Counted from the first letter of the stretch, positions 38,620 to 48,371 are shown. The stretch is 64,000 nucleotides of DNA from Pseudomonas inefficax (GCF_900277125.1 NZ_OPYN01000063.1:117708-181707); one strand, 5' to 3'. Notes: a model not told the origin generated them from the letters alone. Numbers and translations: made by a program.

Positions 38620-41600
38620 TCAGTTTTTCTTGCCCTGCACACTCGAAGCCCACTGCTCACTGCGATTGTGCCCACTGGTTTTCAACAACCCCAGGTCCAG
38701 TGCATTTTCCCCATCCGCCGCACCCTTGCCCTTGGCCAGCTCGGCCACCGCCGTGCCCAGGTCCACCGGCGAGTTGGACGCATCGATCGACACATCCCGG
38801 CGATAGTCGTTACCGCTCAGTGTTTCCCGGGTCACCGAGTTGGCGTCGAGCACCGCATCACCTTTGGCCGACTGCAAGCGTGCACCCACCAGGTGAGCAT
38901 TGCCACCAACCCGCAGGTCGATACCGTCGCTACCTTTGAGCGTGGCCTGCTGGCCTACGGTGTCGCGCTGCGTGTGCGACACATCGAGGCTGAAGGTGGG
39001 CGAAATGCCCGGGTCTGCCTTGCTCAGGGCGGAGCCAGCTTTTTCCTCCACCTTGCGCCCCAGCGGCCCTGCCAACGAAGTGGCCGCGTTGACGTAGCCC
39101 CGCGGGTTTTTCTCCTGGCTCAGCCGGGCATCGCCTTTCACGCTCAGGGTATCGACGTTGTCCTTGCGGCTGGCGATGCGCAGGTCGCCGTCGATCATTC
39201 CATTGATACGCCCAGCTTCCAGGGTGACGCCTTCGAGACGGGTATCGCCACGGCTTTGCAGGTCGATGCGCTCGGCGCGCAGGTCGCTGGCATTCCAGGT
39301 CAGGTTGTCGCGCTTGTCGAGTTCCACCTTGAGACGGCCATGCAGGCCGCGGGTGTCCAGCGCGCCTTTGGCCATGTCGAAGCCCGCCCCGGCGGTGATG
39401 TCGAGGTTGTCACGTCGCTCCTGGCTAGATGATGCTTCCAGCAGCGTGCCGCCATTCGATGCGTCGAGGGTTATCTGTTCGGCCGAGGCCTGCAGGCCCT
39501 CGAGATGCAGGGCGATATCCTCGCGGGCGCTGCTGCCCAGGGTCAGTGTGCCGTTGCTCGCGAACTGGGCAGCTACAGCCTGGCGTGCCTCTTCGTCCTG
39601 CTTGCCGTGGCTGAAGTGGCCGCCTATGGCACCGCCTTTGGTGTTGCCCGCCTTGACCGCCAATTCCACGCCGCCGCCCATCTTGGCGCCGCTAGCGTTC
39701 TGGGTGTCGCTGGCTGCCTTGACCTGCAGCCGACCCCCGCTTTGCAGTTGTATGTCACCAGTCTTGGCCTCGCGGCTGCCAATGCGGGTGCCTTCGAGCA
39801 ACAGGTCGCCGCCACTGTTCAGTTGTACCTGGCCCTTGGCGTCGATTTGCGCGACCTGGGCCTTGCGCTGTGTGCTCTGGTTCTGGCCGTGGTCGAGGTA
39901 GCCCCGGCCATCGATGCCGGTGCTGCCCGGGCGGTTACCGACCTTGGCCCAGGCATTGCCGTCGAGCTGGCGTGACTGTTGTTCGGTGTGGTGGTTTGCC
40001 TGTGCCAATGTCAGCGAACCGGCACTGCTCATGACCACGCTGCCTTCACCGCCATCGATGCGCGTCCCTTCATAACGACCAGAGCTGCCCAGTTGCACCT
40101 GGATGCCCTGTTGCCCATACAGGCTGCCGGGTACGGCGCTGCTGGCGCTGTCCTTTTTGTCCAGCGAGCCGCCTTTGCCGGCGGCGCGTACATTCAGGTC
40201 TTCGCCGGTACTGGTATCCAGGCGCACATCACCGCCGTAGGCCAGGCGTTGCACGGTATTTTCCTGGGTGTTCTCGGCAGCCTGCATCTGGTGTTGTCGG
40301 GCCTCGATCTGCAGCTTGCCGGCGTTGGCGCGCCAGGCGGTACCCTGGTCGGTGATGTTGTCGGCCTTGACTTCGACCTTGCCCCCGGACAACTCGCTCA
40401 CCTGGGCAAAGCCGCGGCGCTGGTTTTCCAGGCGCTTGAGGTGCTCCGCGGTCATGTCGGCGCCAACGCTGGGCGGCGCCATGGCGTCTTCGGGGGAGGC
40501 TTGCTGGAAGCGCGCGGCTTCTTCGCCCAGCACCAGGCGTTCGATGGGGCGGGTAAGGTCGCGGTACTCGACACTGGCGCCGAGGCTGCCCGACCAGTCG
40601 TCACGGCTTTGTTCACGTTCCTCGGTATCCTGCACCGCGCGGTTGTCGATGCGTTTGGCCGTCACCTGCAGGGTGTTGCCGGCCTTGACGCGTGCGGCCT
40701 CTGTGACCAGTTCATCGCCATTCAGCTTAAGGTCGCCGCTGGCCTGCAATGTGCTGCGTTGCACCTTGCTGTCGCGTTCGGTCTGCACCTGGCGGTTGTG
40801 ATGGCCTTCGAACAAGCTGCCGAGCCGATCGATGCCGCCGGTCACCGTCAAGCCGCCGCCACTGTGGGTGGTGCTGGTGGTCTTGTCGCGGTCATTGCGG
40901 GTTGCCCCCAGGGTCATCTTTTGTGCCTGCACATCGAGGTCGCCTGCGGTGGCTTTCACCGTGGAGCCGTTGACCTGCAGTTGAGCCCCGCTGCCAAGGC
41001 TCACCGAGGCGCCCTCAAGCTCACTGGCGACCTGGCTGGTGGTGCGCTGCTTGCTGCTGGTAGTGGCGACGTCATAGGCCACGCCGGCCGAGTACTGGCG
41101 GGACTCGGGCTTGCCATCCTCGGCCTCCTGGGTCTGCTTGGCGCTGGCGCTGAAACCACGTTGCTGTTTGCGGGTTTCGCGCTCGCCAACCGCTTGCGCG
41201 CTGGTAATCAGCAGGTCGCCCTTGGCCTCTACCTGCAGGTGCCCGCCCGCTGCGACCTTGGCGCCCTGGATGCGCATTTCCTCGGCGCTGGCCAGGCGCA
41301 GATTGGTGGCCGAACTGACATCGCTGCTCAGTACCTGTTGCGTACGCTCGGTGTTCTCGCTATCGCTGCCAATCAAGCCGAACAGCTTGCTGTCGCTCGT
41401 ACGGTCGGTGGAGGTGGTGCGGCCATGGTCGGCTTCGATTGCCAGTGAACCTTTTGTGCTGTAGAGCACCGCGTCTTCCGTGCCGTGCACGGTACTGCCC
41501 TTGATGGTCACCTGGTCAGCTGTCACGGCCAGCTTGCCATCCGCCGTGACGCGGCTGCCGGCGACGGCTTGGCCTTCGCTGTCGTTACCCTTGCGGTCGC

Positions 41601-43146
41601 CAAAGAAGGTGCCGGATACCAGGTCGCCGCGATAGTCGCGCCGGGTGCCGCGCTCCTGCAGGGCGGTGGTACCGATGGTTGCCTCCTTGGCTTCGATCGC
41701 CATGTCGCCGCGGCTGTGCAGGCTGCTTCCGTTCACATCGACGGTATTCCTGGCCTTGAGCGTCATGCGTTGGGCCTGGAGTGCACTGCCTTGCGCGGTT
41801 TCCTTGTACTGGTCGGTATCGCTGTCACCGCGCCACAAGTCCTTGCGGTGGCGAACCTGCTCTTCGGTGTGCTGGCTGTCGATGCCGGCAGCGATGATCA
41901 GGTCGGCGCCGCTGTCGAGGGTCAGCGCATTGCCAGCATCCACCTTGGCAGCCACCAGGCGCATGTCGTCGGCAGATTGCAACAGCACGCTCTCCTTGCC
42001 TTGCAAGCTGCTGCCTTGTTGCTGCTGCTGGGTGGTGGTGGTTTCGCGGTTGTAGGTTTCGCGGGTGACGAACAGGAACTTCTTGTTCCAGTTTTCGCTG
42101 TCGCGCGCGATGTCCTCGCGGGTTGTGGCGTCCAGCGTGAGCTTTTTACCGGCCTTGACCTCGATTCGCCGAGCTTGCCCATCGACGGTTTCAAGTGTCA
42201 GGTCATCGGCAGCGGTCAGCCGCAAGTCGCCCTGTTCGCTGTGCAGTTCGACGGGGTTGTCGGCCTTGCCGCTGACCTGCAGGGCGCCGGCCGACTGGAT
42301 GTCGACCCCGTCGATACCCAGCAACTGCGGTGCCCCCACACGCACACCGGCACCTTCTGCGGTGCTCACCACGCGAATGCGCCCGGCGCGCATGGCGCCG
42401 AACAGGCTGGCATCGATGCTGGAAGGGGTGCCGGGCAGGTGCTCGACAATTTCGCCGCTGGTTCTGTCGATGCGGTTGCGACCGACGGTGATATCGATGG
42501 AGTTGCGCGCCATCAGCAGCCCTTTGCTGTCCACGCGCGGGGCAATCAGCTCAAGGGCGCCGTTGGGGTTTCGCTGGCCGCCGTCGAGCACTTGCAGGGT
42601 ACCGCTGGCGTTCAGCGTGTCGAGGTACTTCAGTTGCTTGCCCTCGAACTCGGGGGTGCCCACCACGAAGCCGGCGCGCGTGGTGTTGATGAAACTGCCG
42701 CCGTTGAGGGTGATGCCGTTGGGGTTGGCCAGGATGTAGTCGGCCGGGCGACCGAAGATTTCCTGCGGCCCTTCGATCAGCGAGGCGTTGCGGCTGACCA
42801 CTTCGTTGAGAATGGTCGAGGCGGCCTGGCCCTGGAATTGCGGGTTGGCTGCCAGGGCGCCGGCCAGTTCCGACTGCCCGGCCTGGGTGGCATTGTTCAG
42901 CACCAGCCCGGAGCGGCCGACGTTGTAGTCGAGGAACTGATTGTGCGATAGCCCTTTGGCGTTTGGCGCGACAATATCGATGACCGGAACACCGTGCCCG
43001 TCGTTGATGACCGGTGTGCCGCCGGGGCCGCTGGTTGCTGCCAGGCCACCCTGGGCCAGTGCGGTGCCGGGCCCGAGCAGGGCCAGGAAGATGGCCCAGC
43101 GCAAGGTATCCGGGCGGGACGACGGTGACTGCGAGAGTGTTTGCAT
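38620..43146 (-). CDS. TpsA filamentous haemagglutinin-like exoprotein
   Basis: A 1508-residue two-partner-secretion exoprotein. The signal region (about 15-32) is followed by the TPS domain (about 35-290) with SHNQFLDYNVGRSGLVLNN and ILANPNGITLNGGSF, the NPNGI motif read by TpsB. The rest is a long beta-helix of FhaB/HecA-type repeats. Many Lys/Arg/Asp-rich strand-turn units (for example 'GSLAIEADHGRTTSTDRTSDSKLFGLIGSDSENTE') recur. The C-terminus (SVQGKKN) shows no VENN motif, toxin domain or following immunity gene, so adhesin rather than contact-dependent inhibitor is the likelier role. It may also be a C-terminally shortened homologue. Confidence 0.9.
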   Translation of the reverse strand: MQTLSQSPSSRPDTLRWAIFLALLGPGTALAQGGLAATSGPGGTPVINDGHGVPVIDIVAPNAKGLSHNQFLDYNVGRSGLVLNNATQAGQSELAGALAANPQFQGQAASTILNEVVSRNASLIEGPQEIFGRPADYILANPNGITLNGGSFINTTRAGFVVGTPEFEGKQLKYLDTLNASGTLQVLDGGQRNPNGALELIAPRVDSKGLLMARNSIDITVGRNRIDRTSGEIVEHLPGTPSSIDASLFGAMRAGRIRVVSTAEGAGVRVGAPQLLGIDGVDIQSAGALQVSGKADNPVELHSEQGDLRLTAADDLTLETVDGQARRIEVKAGKKLTLDATTREDIARDSENWNKKFLFVTRETYNRETTTTQQQQQGSSLQGKESVLLQSADDMRLVAAKVDAGNALTLDSGADLIIAAGIDSQHTEEQVRHRKDLWRGDSDTDQYKETAQGSALQAQRMTLKARNTVDVNGSSLHSRGDMAIEAKEATIGTTALQERGTRRDYRGDLVSGTFFGDRKGNDSEGQAVAGSRVTADGKLAVTADQVTIKGSTVHGTEDAVLYSTKGSLAIEADHGRTTSTDRTSDSKLFGLIGSDSENTERTQQVLSSDVSSATNLRLASAEEMRIQGAKVAAGGHLQVEAKGDLLITSAQAVGERETRKQQRGFSASAKQTQEAEDGKPESRQYSAGVAYDVATTSSKQRTTSQVASELEGASVSLGSGAQLQVNGSTVKATAGDLDVQAQKMTLGATRNDRDKTTSTTHSGGGLTVTGGIDRLGSLFEGHHNRQVQTERDSKVQRSTLQASGDLKLNGDELVTEAARVKAGNTLQVTAKRIDNRAVQDTEEREQSRDDWSGSLGASVEYRDLTRPIERLVLGEEAARFQQASPEDAMAPPSVGADMTAEHLKRLENQRRGFAQVSELSGGKVEVKADNITDQGTAWRANAGKLQIEARQHQMQAAENTQENTVQRLAYGGDVRLDTSTGEDLNVRAAGKGGSLDKKDSASSAVPGSLYGQQGIQVQLGSSGRYEGTRIDGGEGSVVMSSAGSLTLAQANHHTEQQSRQLDGNAWAKVGNRPGSTGIDGRGYLDHGQNQSTQRKAQVAQIDAKGQVQLNSGGDLLLEGTRIGSREAKTGDIQLQSGGRLQVKAASDTQNASGAKMGGGVELAVKAGNTKGGAIGGHFSHGKQDEEARQAVAAQFASNGTLTLGSSAREDIALHLEGLQASAEQITLDASNGGTLLEASSSQERRDNLDITAGAGFDMAKGALDTRGLHGRLKVELDKRDNLTWNASDLRAERIDLQSRGDTRLEGVTLEAGRINGMIDGDLRIASRKDNVDTLSVKGDARLSQEKNPRGYVNAATSLAGPLGRKVEEKAGSALSKADPGISPTFSLDVSHTQRDTVGQQATLKGSDGIDLRVGGNAHLVGARLQSAKGDAVLDANSVTRETLSGNDYRRDVSIDASNSPVDLGTAVAELAKGKGAADGENALDLGLLKTSGHNRSEQWASSVQGKKN

Positions 43147-43173
43147 GTTCTCGTTCTCTTTGTTGTTGGTGAG

Positions 43174-44853
43174 TCAGATGTTCAGGGCCAGCTCCACCAC
43201 CCAGAAGCCGGGTTCCAGCAGCGGGCGTGGCAGGTCGCTGGCATGCAGCGCGCGTTGGTAGCCCAGGCGCAGGTGGCTGCCGGGCAGGCTCAGTTCGGCA
43301 CCGACGGTGGCCCCGGCGAGGCGTTGGGAAGGCTTGCCTTCGGCAGTGCGGGTCCAGCCCAGGTCCAGGCCGATGTAGGGGCGTACTTGCAGAGGAGCGG
43401 CCCAGCCCTCCGGCAGCTGACTGACGGTGTTGCGCCAGACGGCGCTGCTGGCACCGGAGTAGGTACGCAGGCGAAACCCGCGCACGGCCGAATCGTCGCT
43501 GACCAGCAACTGCTCGACCGCGGGTAGCGGGTCACTGCTGTATTGCAGGCCCAGCTCGCTCTGCCAGCGCCATGGGTGGCTGGCCGGGCCCTGGCGCAGG
43601 TGCAGCAGGTTGGCGCGGTACTTGCGAAAATCCGGGCGCAGGCGTTCCGCTCCCAGCGGTGAGCGGTCAGCGCCGAAGGCGTCGATACCCTGGGCGACAC
43701 CGAGGTAGCCATTCCACAGCCCTCCCTGGAGCCAAAGCAGGTTGATACCCGCCTCCACGGAGACCAGGGTGGGGCTCTGCTGGACAATCACCGCGCCAGC
43801 GCTGCGGTTGACCATTTGCTTGCGGTCCAGCCGGGCGCTGGCGCTGAGCATGCCTTGCTGGTTGCGCCACAGCACCCGCTCGATGCTCAGGCCCTGGTAG
43901 CTGCTACTGCCGTCGGTTACCTGGCGGCTGTGGGGCAGCGGCGCCTCGTAGCGCAGTTCGCTGGCACTGAGCGCGAAGGTCCAGGCGCCGTAGGGGATGC
44001 TGTAGTACAACGAGATGCCTTGGCTTTGCCCGGGCGCATCGAGCACCGTGCCGTTCAGCGACAGGCGCAGGTCATCATTGAGGCCCAGCGGGCTGTCCAG
44101 ACCAAAGCCGAGGTTCAGGCGATGGCGCCCGGTGAGATCGCTGCCGCGGTTGTCGAAGCGGCTGTCCAGGTGCCCGCGCGAGGCCACCTTGCGTGGCTGC
44201 ACGACAACCCGGGTGCCGCCCTGCAGCTCGCCAGGCAGCAATTCTGCGGACAGGTCATAAGCGCGCAGGCGGTTGAGCTGGTCGAGGCCTTGCTCCAGGG
44301 CTGGCAGGTACAGTGGCTGCCCGAGCAGGCCGGGAAAGGCGCCGGGGAGGGACAGGGGCAACTCGGGTTCGGCCATTTCAATGGACTCGACGAACCCTTC
44401 GACGATGACCAGGTTCAGCGGTGCGCCGTTATGTGGCGGTTGCTGCAGGTAAGGCCGGCTGGTCGGATATCCGGCCTGCACATAACGCTGGGTGATGGCT
44501 TTTAGCAGCCGGTTGATTTCCGCGATGCCCATGCACGGGGTAATGAACCTGCGGAGGGTTGGCGTTAGCGCCGAGTCGGAAAGCTTGCGGTTGCCGGCCA
44601 CGCGTACGCCGGTGATGGCCCAGCACCGCTGGTCGTGCGGGAGGGGGGCGGTGGTGTCGCGGCTTTCAGCCGGGGCGGGCTGGCGCTGCCAGCGTTCCAG
44701 CCGCTGTTGCTGTTCCAGCTGTTGCAGCCCGCGCTGCTGATCGCGCAGTTGCTGGCTGGCGGGGTCGTCGGCCTGCGCCTGGGGCGCGGCCAGCAAACCG
44801 GACAGGCAGCAGGTGAGCGCCCAGCAGGTGGCGCGGTGAATGTGGCACGGCAT
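43174..44853 (-). CDS. TpsB outer-membrane transporter (FhaC/ShlB family)
   Basis: A 559-residue outer-membrane pore that secretes the TpsA protein encoded next to it. A signal peptide (about 1-30) is followed by a Gln/Arg-rich plug-like helix (QQLRDQQRGLQQLEQQQRLERW). Two POTRA domains follow (about 75-230: CWAITGVRVAGNRKLSDS, then APLNLVIVEGFVESIEM), then a 16-strand barrel with GHLDSRFDNRGSDLTGRHRL and VRGFR near the C-terminal VRGF motif. The ATG at 44853 was chosen (GGGG upstream). It is first in the operon, 27 bases before tpsA. Confidence 0.93.
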   Translation of the reverse strand: MPCHIHRATCWALTCCLSGLLAAPQAQADDPASQQLRDQQRGLQQLEQQQRLERWQRQPAPAESRDTTAPLPHDQRCWAITGVRVAGNRKLSDSALTPTLRRFITPCMGIAEINRLLKAITQRYVQAGYPTSRPYLQQPPHNGAPLNLVIVEGFVESIEMAEPELPLSLPGAFPGLLGQPLYLPALEQGLDQLNRLRAYDLSAELLPGELQGGTRVVVQPRKVASRGHLDSRFDNRGSDLTGRHRLNLGFGLDSPLGLNDDLRLSLNGTVLDAPGQSQGISLYYSIPYGAWTFALSASELRYEAPLPHSRQVTDGSSSYQGLSIERVLWRNQQGMLSASARLDRKQMVNRSAGAVIVQQSPTLVSVEAGINLLWLQGGLWNGYLGVAQGIDAFGADRSPLGAERLRPDFRKYRANLLHLRQGPASHPWRWQSELGLQYSSDPLPAVEQLLVSDDSAVRGFRLRTYSGASSAVWRNTVSQLPEGWAAPLQVRPYIGLDLGWTRTAEGKPSQRLAGATVGAELSLPGSHLRLGYQRALHASDLPRPLLEPGFWVVELALNI

Positions 44854-45013
44854 TGAAGCACCCCGCAAATGATGTACGGATTTCGTACTCGTCTGCGTGG
44901 ATGCTAAAAATTAAGCGGTTCGCCTGGATGCAGTACCTGGCCTAAGCGCTTGTAAGGCGCATTCTTGCCTGATGGTGGGAAGCTTCCTACAGCATCAGTA
45001 GAAAGCCCCGCTA

Positions 45014-45568
45014 TCAGGGCCGAATTTCGATCAACGTGCCATCCCGCACCAGGTCCCACACTTCCTGCATGTCGCGGTTACGCATGGCAATGCACCCATC
45101 CGTCCAGTCCAGGGTGTGGAAGTACCATTCCGGATACTCGTCGTCGATCGGCGTGCCATGGATCATGATCATGCTGCCGGCACTCACCCCTTCACGGGTG
45201 GCACGGGCGGCATCGGTGATGTTCGGATAATTGATGTGCATGGCCAGGTTGAAGCGGTCGCTCTGCTTGCGCCAGTCCAGCCAGTACAGGCCCTCGGGGG
45301 TTTTCTTGTCGCCTTCGCGCTCCTTGGCGCCCTTTGGCTGTTTGCCCAAAGAGATACGGTAGGTCTTCAGCGGTTCGCCACGGCTGATCAGCTGCAGTCG
45401 GCGTTCGGACTTGATCACCAGCACCTTGTCGATCAGCGGTTGCATGGCCTGCTGCGAAGGCGACAGGTTTTGCGCTGCCGGCTGCGGCTTGCGGATGATG
45501 GTCTCGGTGAAGGCCGCCTGGGACACCGAGGTAACGCAAAGGCAGAAAAGGGCAAGCAACCAACGCAT
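45014..45568 (-). CDS. L,D-transpeptidase family (YkuD) protein
   Basis: A 184-residue exported protein. The signal peptide MRWLLALFCLCVTSVSQA is followed by a YkuD domain (about 48-180). The catalytic motif is complete: HGTPIDDE, then 14 residues later DWTDGCIAMRNRD with the nucleophile Cys. Such enzymes make 3-3 peptidoglycan cross-links or attach lipoproteins. It is convergent with nothing: the tpsB-tpsA pair lies downstream on the same strand, separated by about 160 bases with no strong terminator. Confidence 0.93.
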   Translation of the reverse strand: MRWLLALFCLCVTSVSQAAFTETIIRKPQPAAQNLSPSQQAMQPLIDKVLVIKSERRLQLISRGEPLKTYRISLGKQPKGAKEREGDKKTPEGLYWLDWRKQSDRFNLAMHINYPNITDAARATREGVSAGSMIMIHGTPIDDEYPEWYFHTLDWTDGCIAMRNRDMQEVWDLVRDGTLIEIRP

Positions 45569-45590
45569 GTAACGGTATCCCCGAAGGCTT

Positions 45591-46142
45591 CTAGGTGGTG
45601 GGCGAGACGTTCATCGGCGGCAGGTATTCATGGCCTATTGGGTAGTGCTGCCCGATGCGATCGCGATAGTAGCATTCTAGTGTGCGAGTGACGGTGCGGA
45701 AAGCCAGCTCGCCCCACGGTATCTCATGTTCTTCGAACAGCCGCACCTCCAGGCTTTCGACACCGATCGCGAAATCAAGGTCTGCCAGCTCGGCGCGAAA
45801 GAACACGTGCACCTGGTTGATGTGGGGCAGGTCGAACAGCTGGTACAGGCTCATGCTGCCGACCCGGGCGCAGGCTTCCTCGACGGTTTCGCGACGGGCG
45901 GCCTCGTCCAGGGTTTCGCCGTTTTCCATGAAACCGGCAGGCAAGGTCCAGAAGCCTCGGCGTGGCTCGATGGCGCGCCGGCACAGCAGCACCCGGCTGC
46001 CCCAGGTCGGCAACACGCCGGCAACGATGTTGGGGTTCTGATAATGGACGATCCGGCAAGACCCGCAGACATACCGCAGGCGGCTGTCGCCCTCGGGAAT
46101 CTGCTGAGTGACCGGCTGGCCGCAGGCGCTGCAATATTTCAT
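45591..46142 (-). CDS. Nudix hydrolase with N-terminal zinc ribbon
   Basis: A 183-residue enzyme. The N-terminal zinc ribbon (CSACGQP ... CGSCRIVHYQNP, residues 4-40) is followed by a Nudix domain whose box reads GFMENGETLDEAARRETVEEACA, matching GX5EX7REUXEEXGU except for Ala in place of the last Gly. It resembles the family often annotated as ADP-ribose or NAD-related Nudix proteins; the substrate cannot be told from sequence. The start at 46142 makes the zinc ribbon the N-terminus, as in relatives. It is divergent from a second Nudix gene. Confidence 0.88.
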   Translation of the reverse strand: MKYCSACGQPVTQQIPEGDSRLRYVCGSCRIVHYQNPNIVAGVLPTWGSRVLLCRRAIEPRRGFWTLPAGFMENGETLDEAARRETVEEACARVGSMSLYQLFDLPHINQVHVFFRAELADLDFAIGVESLEVRLFEEHEIPWGELAFRTVTRTLECYYRDRIGQHYPIGHEYLPPMNVSPTT

Positions 46143-46266
46143 TCGGGGTTCCCTTTGCTGAGGTTTATCTTGGCGCGACGGCCGGTTTGCCGCAAGCGCA
46201 CAGGGCTTGGGTGCTTCGCGCCTTTGGTGCATCATGCAAGGCAGGCCTTGAATACGAGTGTGCGCA

Positions 46267-46866
46267 ATGCTGGACGAGCTACTTCGCCGAATGAGCAACC
46301 ACCAACCCGCATCATTGGAAACCGACCGACGGTTCCCTGAAGCGGCGGTTCTTTTGCCCATCACCCGCAGCGAAGCGCCCGAACTGGTCCTGACCCTGCG
46401 TGCCAAGGGCCTGTCCACTCACGGCGGCGAAGTGGCTTTTCCCGGTGGTCGCCGCGACCCGGAAGACCCGGACCTGGTGTTCACCGCGCTACGTGAAGCT
46501 GAAGAAGAAATCGGCCTGCCACCAGGCCTGGTGGAAGTGATCGGCCCGCTCAGCCCGCTGATTTCGCTGCACGGCTTGAAAGTGACGCCATTCGTCGGGC
46601 TCATCCCCGATTTTGTCGAATACCGTGCCAATGATGCCGAGATCGCGGCAGTATTCACCGTGCCGCTGGAATTCTTCCGCCAGGACCCGCGCGACCATAC
46701 CCACCGTATCGATTACCAGGGGCGCAGCTGGTATGTGCCCAGCTATCGCTATGGCGAATACAAGATCTGGGGGTTGTCGGCGATCATGATCGTCGAACTG
46801 GTCAACCTGCTGTTCGATGCCGGCATCAGCCTGCACCAGCCCCCTGAGCGTTACATCGAAAACTGA
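46267..46866 (+). CDS. CoA pyrophosphohydrolase-like Nudix hydrolase (NudL type)
   Basis: A 199-residue Nudix hydrolase of the NudL/PCD1-like group, which cleaves CoA and related dinucleotides. The segment STHGGEVAFPGGRRDPEDPDLVFTALREAEEEIGL contains the extended Nudix box with conserved FPGG and REAxEEIG. Divergent from the zinc-ribbon Nudix gene. The ATG at 46267 is preferred to the GTG at 46258. The CDS is followed 44 bases later by the gamma carbonic anhydrase gene. Confidence 0.88.
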   Translation: MLDELLRRMSNHQPASLETDRRFPEAAVLLPITRSEAPELVLTLRAKGLSTHGGEVAFPGGRRDPEDPDLVFTALREAEEEIGLPPGLVEVIGPLSPLISLHGLKVTPFVGLIPDFVEYRANDAEIAAVFTVPLEFFRQDPRDHTHRIDYQGRSWYVPSYRYGEYKIWGLSAIMIVELVNLLFDAGISLHQPPERYIEN

Positions 46867-46910
46867 GCGGGGCCAACCCCGTCGTCTGCGTTGCAGCCTG
46901 AGGAGCAAGC

Positions 46911-47435
46911 ATGAAATACCGCCTGGGCGACCTGCGGGTCGAGAGCCACCCCACCAGTTGGGCCGCACCCAACGCCACGCTGATCGGCAAGGTGCGTCTG
47001 CAGGCCAATGCCAGCGTGTGGTTTGGCGCGGTGCTGCGCGGGGATAACGAGCTGATCGACATTGGCGAAGGCAGCAACGTGCAGGATGGCACGGTGATGC
47101 ACACCGACATGGGCTCGCCGCTGACCTTGGGCAAGGGCGTGACCGTTGGCCACAACGCCATGCTGCATGGCTGCACGGTGGGCGACTACAGCCTGGTCGG
47201 TATCAATGCGGTCATCCTCAATGGCGCGCGTATCGGCAAGCATTGCATCATCGGCGCCAATGCGCTGATTGCGGAAGGCAAGGAGATCCCCGACGGTTCG
47301 CTGGTGATGGGTTCGCCGGGCAAGGTGGTGCGCGAGCTGACCGAACAGCAGAAGCGCATGCTCGAAGCCAGTGCCGCGCATTACGTGCACAATGCCCAGC
47401 GTTATGCACGGGAGTTGGTGGTTGACGATGAATGA
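46911..47435 (+). CDS. Gamma-class carbonic anhydrase-like protein
   Basis: A 174-residue left-handed beta-helix (hexapeptide repeat) trimer of the YrdA/gamma-CA family. The zinc-site histidines are visible: [27 protein letters not shown]. It could be a true carbonic anhydrase or one of the family's many inactive or differently active members. The RBS AGGAG is at good spacing. It overlaps the DUF1289 gene by eight bases. Confidence 0.9.
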   Translation: MKYRLGDLRVESHPTSWAAPNATLIGKVRLQANASVWFGAVLRGDNELIDIGEGSNVQDGTVMHTDMGSPLTLGKGVTVGHNAMLHGCTVGDYSLVGINAVILNGARIGKHCIIGANALIAEGKEIPDGSLVMGSPGKVVRELTEQQKRMLEASAAHYVHNAQRYARELVVDDE

Positions 47436-47622
47436 TGTCGTGGAGCGGCCGGTAGCCTCGCCGTGCGTGAGTATCTGTGCGCTGGACGAGCAGGATATCT
47501 GCACCGGTTGCCAGCGAACCGTGGCCGAGATCGGCCGCTGGGGGCGGATGGACAACGACGAGCGCCGGGCGGTGCTCAAACTTTGTCATGAAAGGGCAGT
47601 GGAAGCCGGCCTCATCCTCTAG
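47428..47622 (+). CDS. DUF1289 small cysteine-rich protein
   Basis: A 64-residue protein with the DUF1289 pattern: [28 protein letters not shown], with four Cys that probably bind zinc or an iron-sulfur centre. Function unknown. It starts inside the end of the carbonic anhydrase gene, so it is probably coupled to it. Confidence 0.87.
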   Translation: MNDVVERPVASPCVSICALDEQDICTGCQRTVAEIGRWGRMDNDERRAVLKLCHERAVEAGLIL

Positions 47623-47639
47623 AGCTGACTCGCCCCCCC

Positions 47640-47785
47640 CTGTGGGAGCGGGTTCACCCGCGAACACCGGCGCAGCCGGTGCCATCCACCGTGTTGGATT
47701 CTTCGCGGGTGAACCCGCTCCCACAGGCATCGCGTAGCCCTCGAACCTGATGTTGTACCTGTGGGAGCGGGTTTACCCGCGAACC
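47640..47785. repeat. Cluster of three REP elements
   Basis: Three elements in alternating orientation: 'ctgtgggagcgggttcacccgcg' at 47640, its inverse at 47701, and a third direct copy at 47759, immediately upstream of the VUT gene. A run of eight C residues (47633-47640) borders the first. Confidence 0.88.
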
Positions 47786-47827
47786 AGCCAGCGGTAATCT
47801 GTGCGGCTTGCCCACAGACTACCCGCC

Positions 47828-48295
47828 ATGTTCTATCTGATTGCCTACATCAGCAGCGTAGTGCTGATCAACTACGCCTTCTCCAGCGCGCCACACCTGG
47901 ACATCATCTGGTCCGCCTGGGGCGGCCTGGTGTTCATCCTGCGCGACATGGTGCAGACCCGCTTCGGCCATGGCGCCCTGGTCGCCATGCTGGCGGCGCT
48001 GGTGCTGTCTTATGTCACTTCGGAACCGGCCATCGCCCTGGCCAGCGCCACCGCGTTCTTCATTTCCGAGCTGATCGACTGGCTGGTATTCAGCATCACC
48101 CGCCGGCCGCTGCGCGACCGCCTGTGGCTGAGTTCGGCGCTGAGCATCCCGGTGGACACCTTTATCTTCTTCGGCATGATCGGTGCGCTGACCCCAGCCG
48201 TGATCGGCACCGCCATGGCCTCGAAATTCGCCGGTGTCACCGCCGTGTGGCTGGCCATGGCATTTCGCGCCCGGCGGGCCGCCGTGGCGGGTTGA
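47828..48295 (+). CDS. VUT family (YhhQ/preQ0-type) transporter-like membrane protein
   Basis: A 155-residue membrane protein with about five hydrophobic segments. It resembles the VUT (vitamin uptake transporter, DUF165) family, whose E. coli member YhhQ imports queuosine precursors. The family's acidic motif AFFISELIDWLVFSITRRPLRDRLWLSS is present. It is somewhat shorter than YhhQ (about 220 residues), missing N-terminal segments. I see no preQ1 riboswitch in the short gap upstream. The substrate is therefore uncertain. Confidence 0.8.
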   Translation: MFYLIAYISSVVLINYAFSSAPHLDIIWSAWGGLVFILRDMVQTRFGHGALVAMLAALVLSYVTSEPAIALASATAFFISELIDWLVFSITRRPLRDRLWLSSALSIPVDTFIFFGMIGALTPAVIGTAMASKFAGVTAVWLAMAFRARRAAVAG

Positions 48296-48371
48296 TGGTG
48301 TAGAATAGCGGTCCTTTTTCAGCGGGTGGCGCCAAGCCTGGTGCGGCCCCGGACGCCTTCGAGGACCTGAA

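Noticed and set aside
39979..42951. Long plus-strand ORFs over tpsA
   Set aside because: Antisense to the FhaB-like gene; the TpsA frame has a signal peptide, TPS domain and NPNGI motif, the antisense frames do not.
38620..43146. CdiA-type contact-dependent inhibition toxin
   Set aside because: No VENN or equivalent pre-toxin motif, no distinct C-terminal domain and no downstream immunity ORF on the same strand.
47633..47640. Eight-C tract as a phase-variable switch
   Set aside because: It lies between genes, next to a REP, with no promoter or start codon it could shift. A similar tract at 57253-57260 also lies outside coding sequence.
47828..48295. preQ1 riboswitch upstream of the VUT-family gene
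   Set aside because: The short stretch between the last REP and the ATG lacks the compact H-type pseudoknot pattern and its A-rich tail.
48301..48306. Full sigma-70 promoter for purT
   Set aside because: TAGAAT is present but no acceptable -35 lies 16-18 bases upstream; TTGATG at 48291-48296 is too close.
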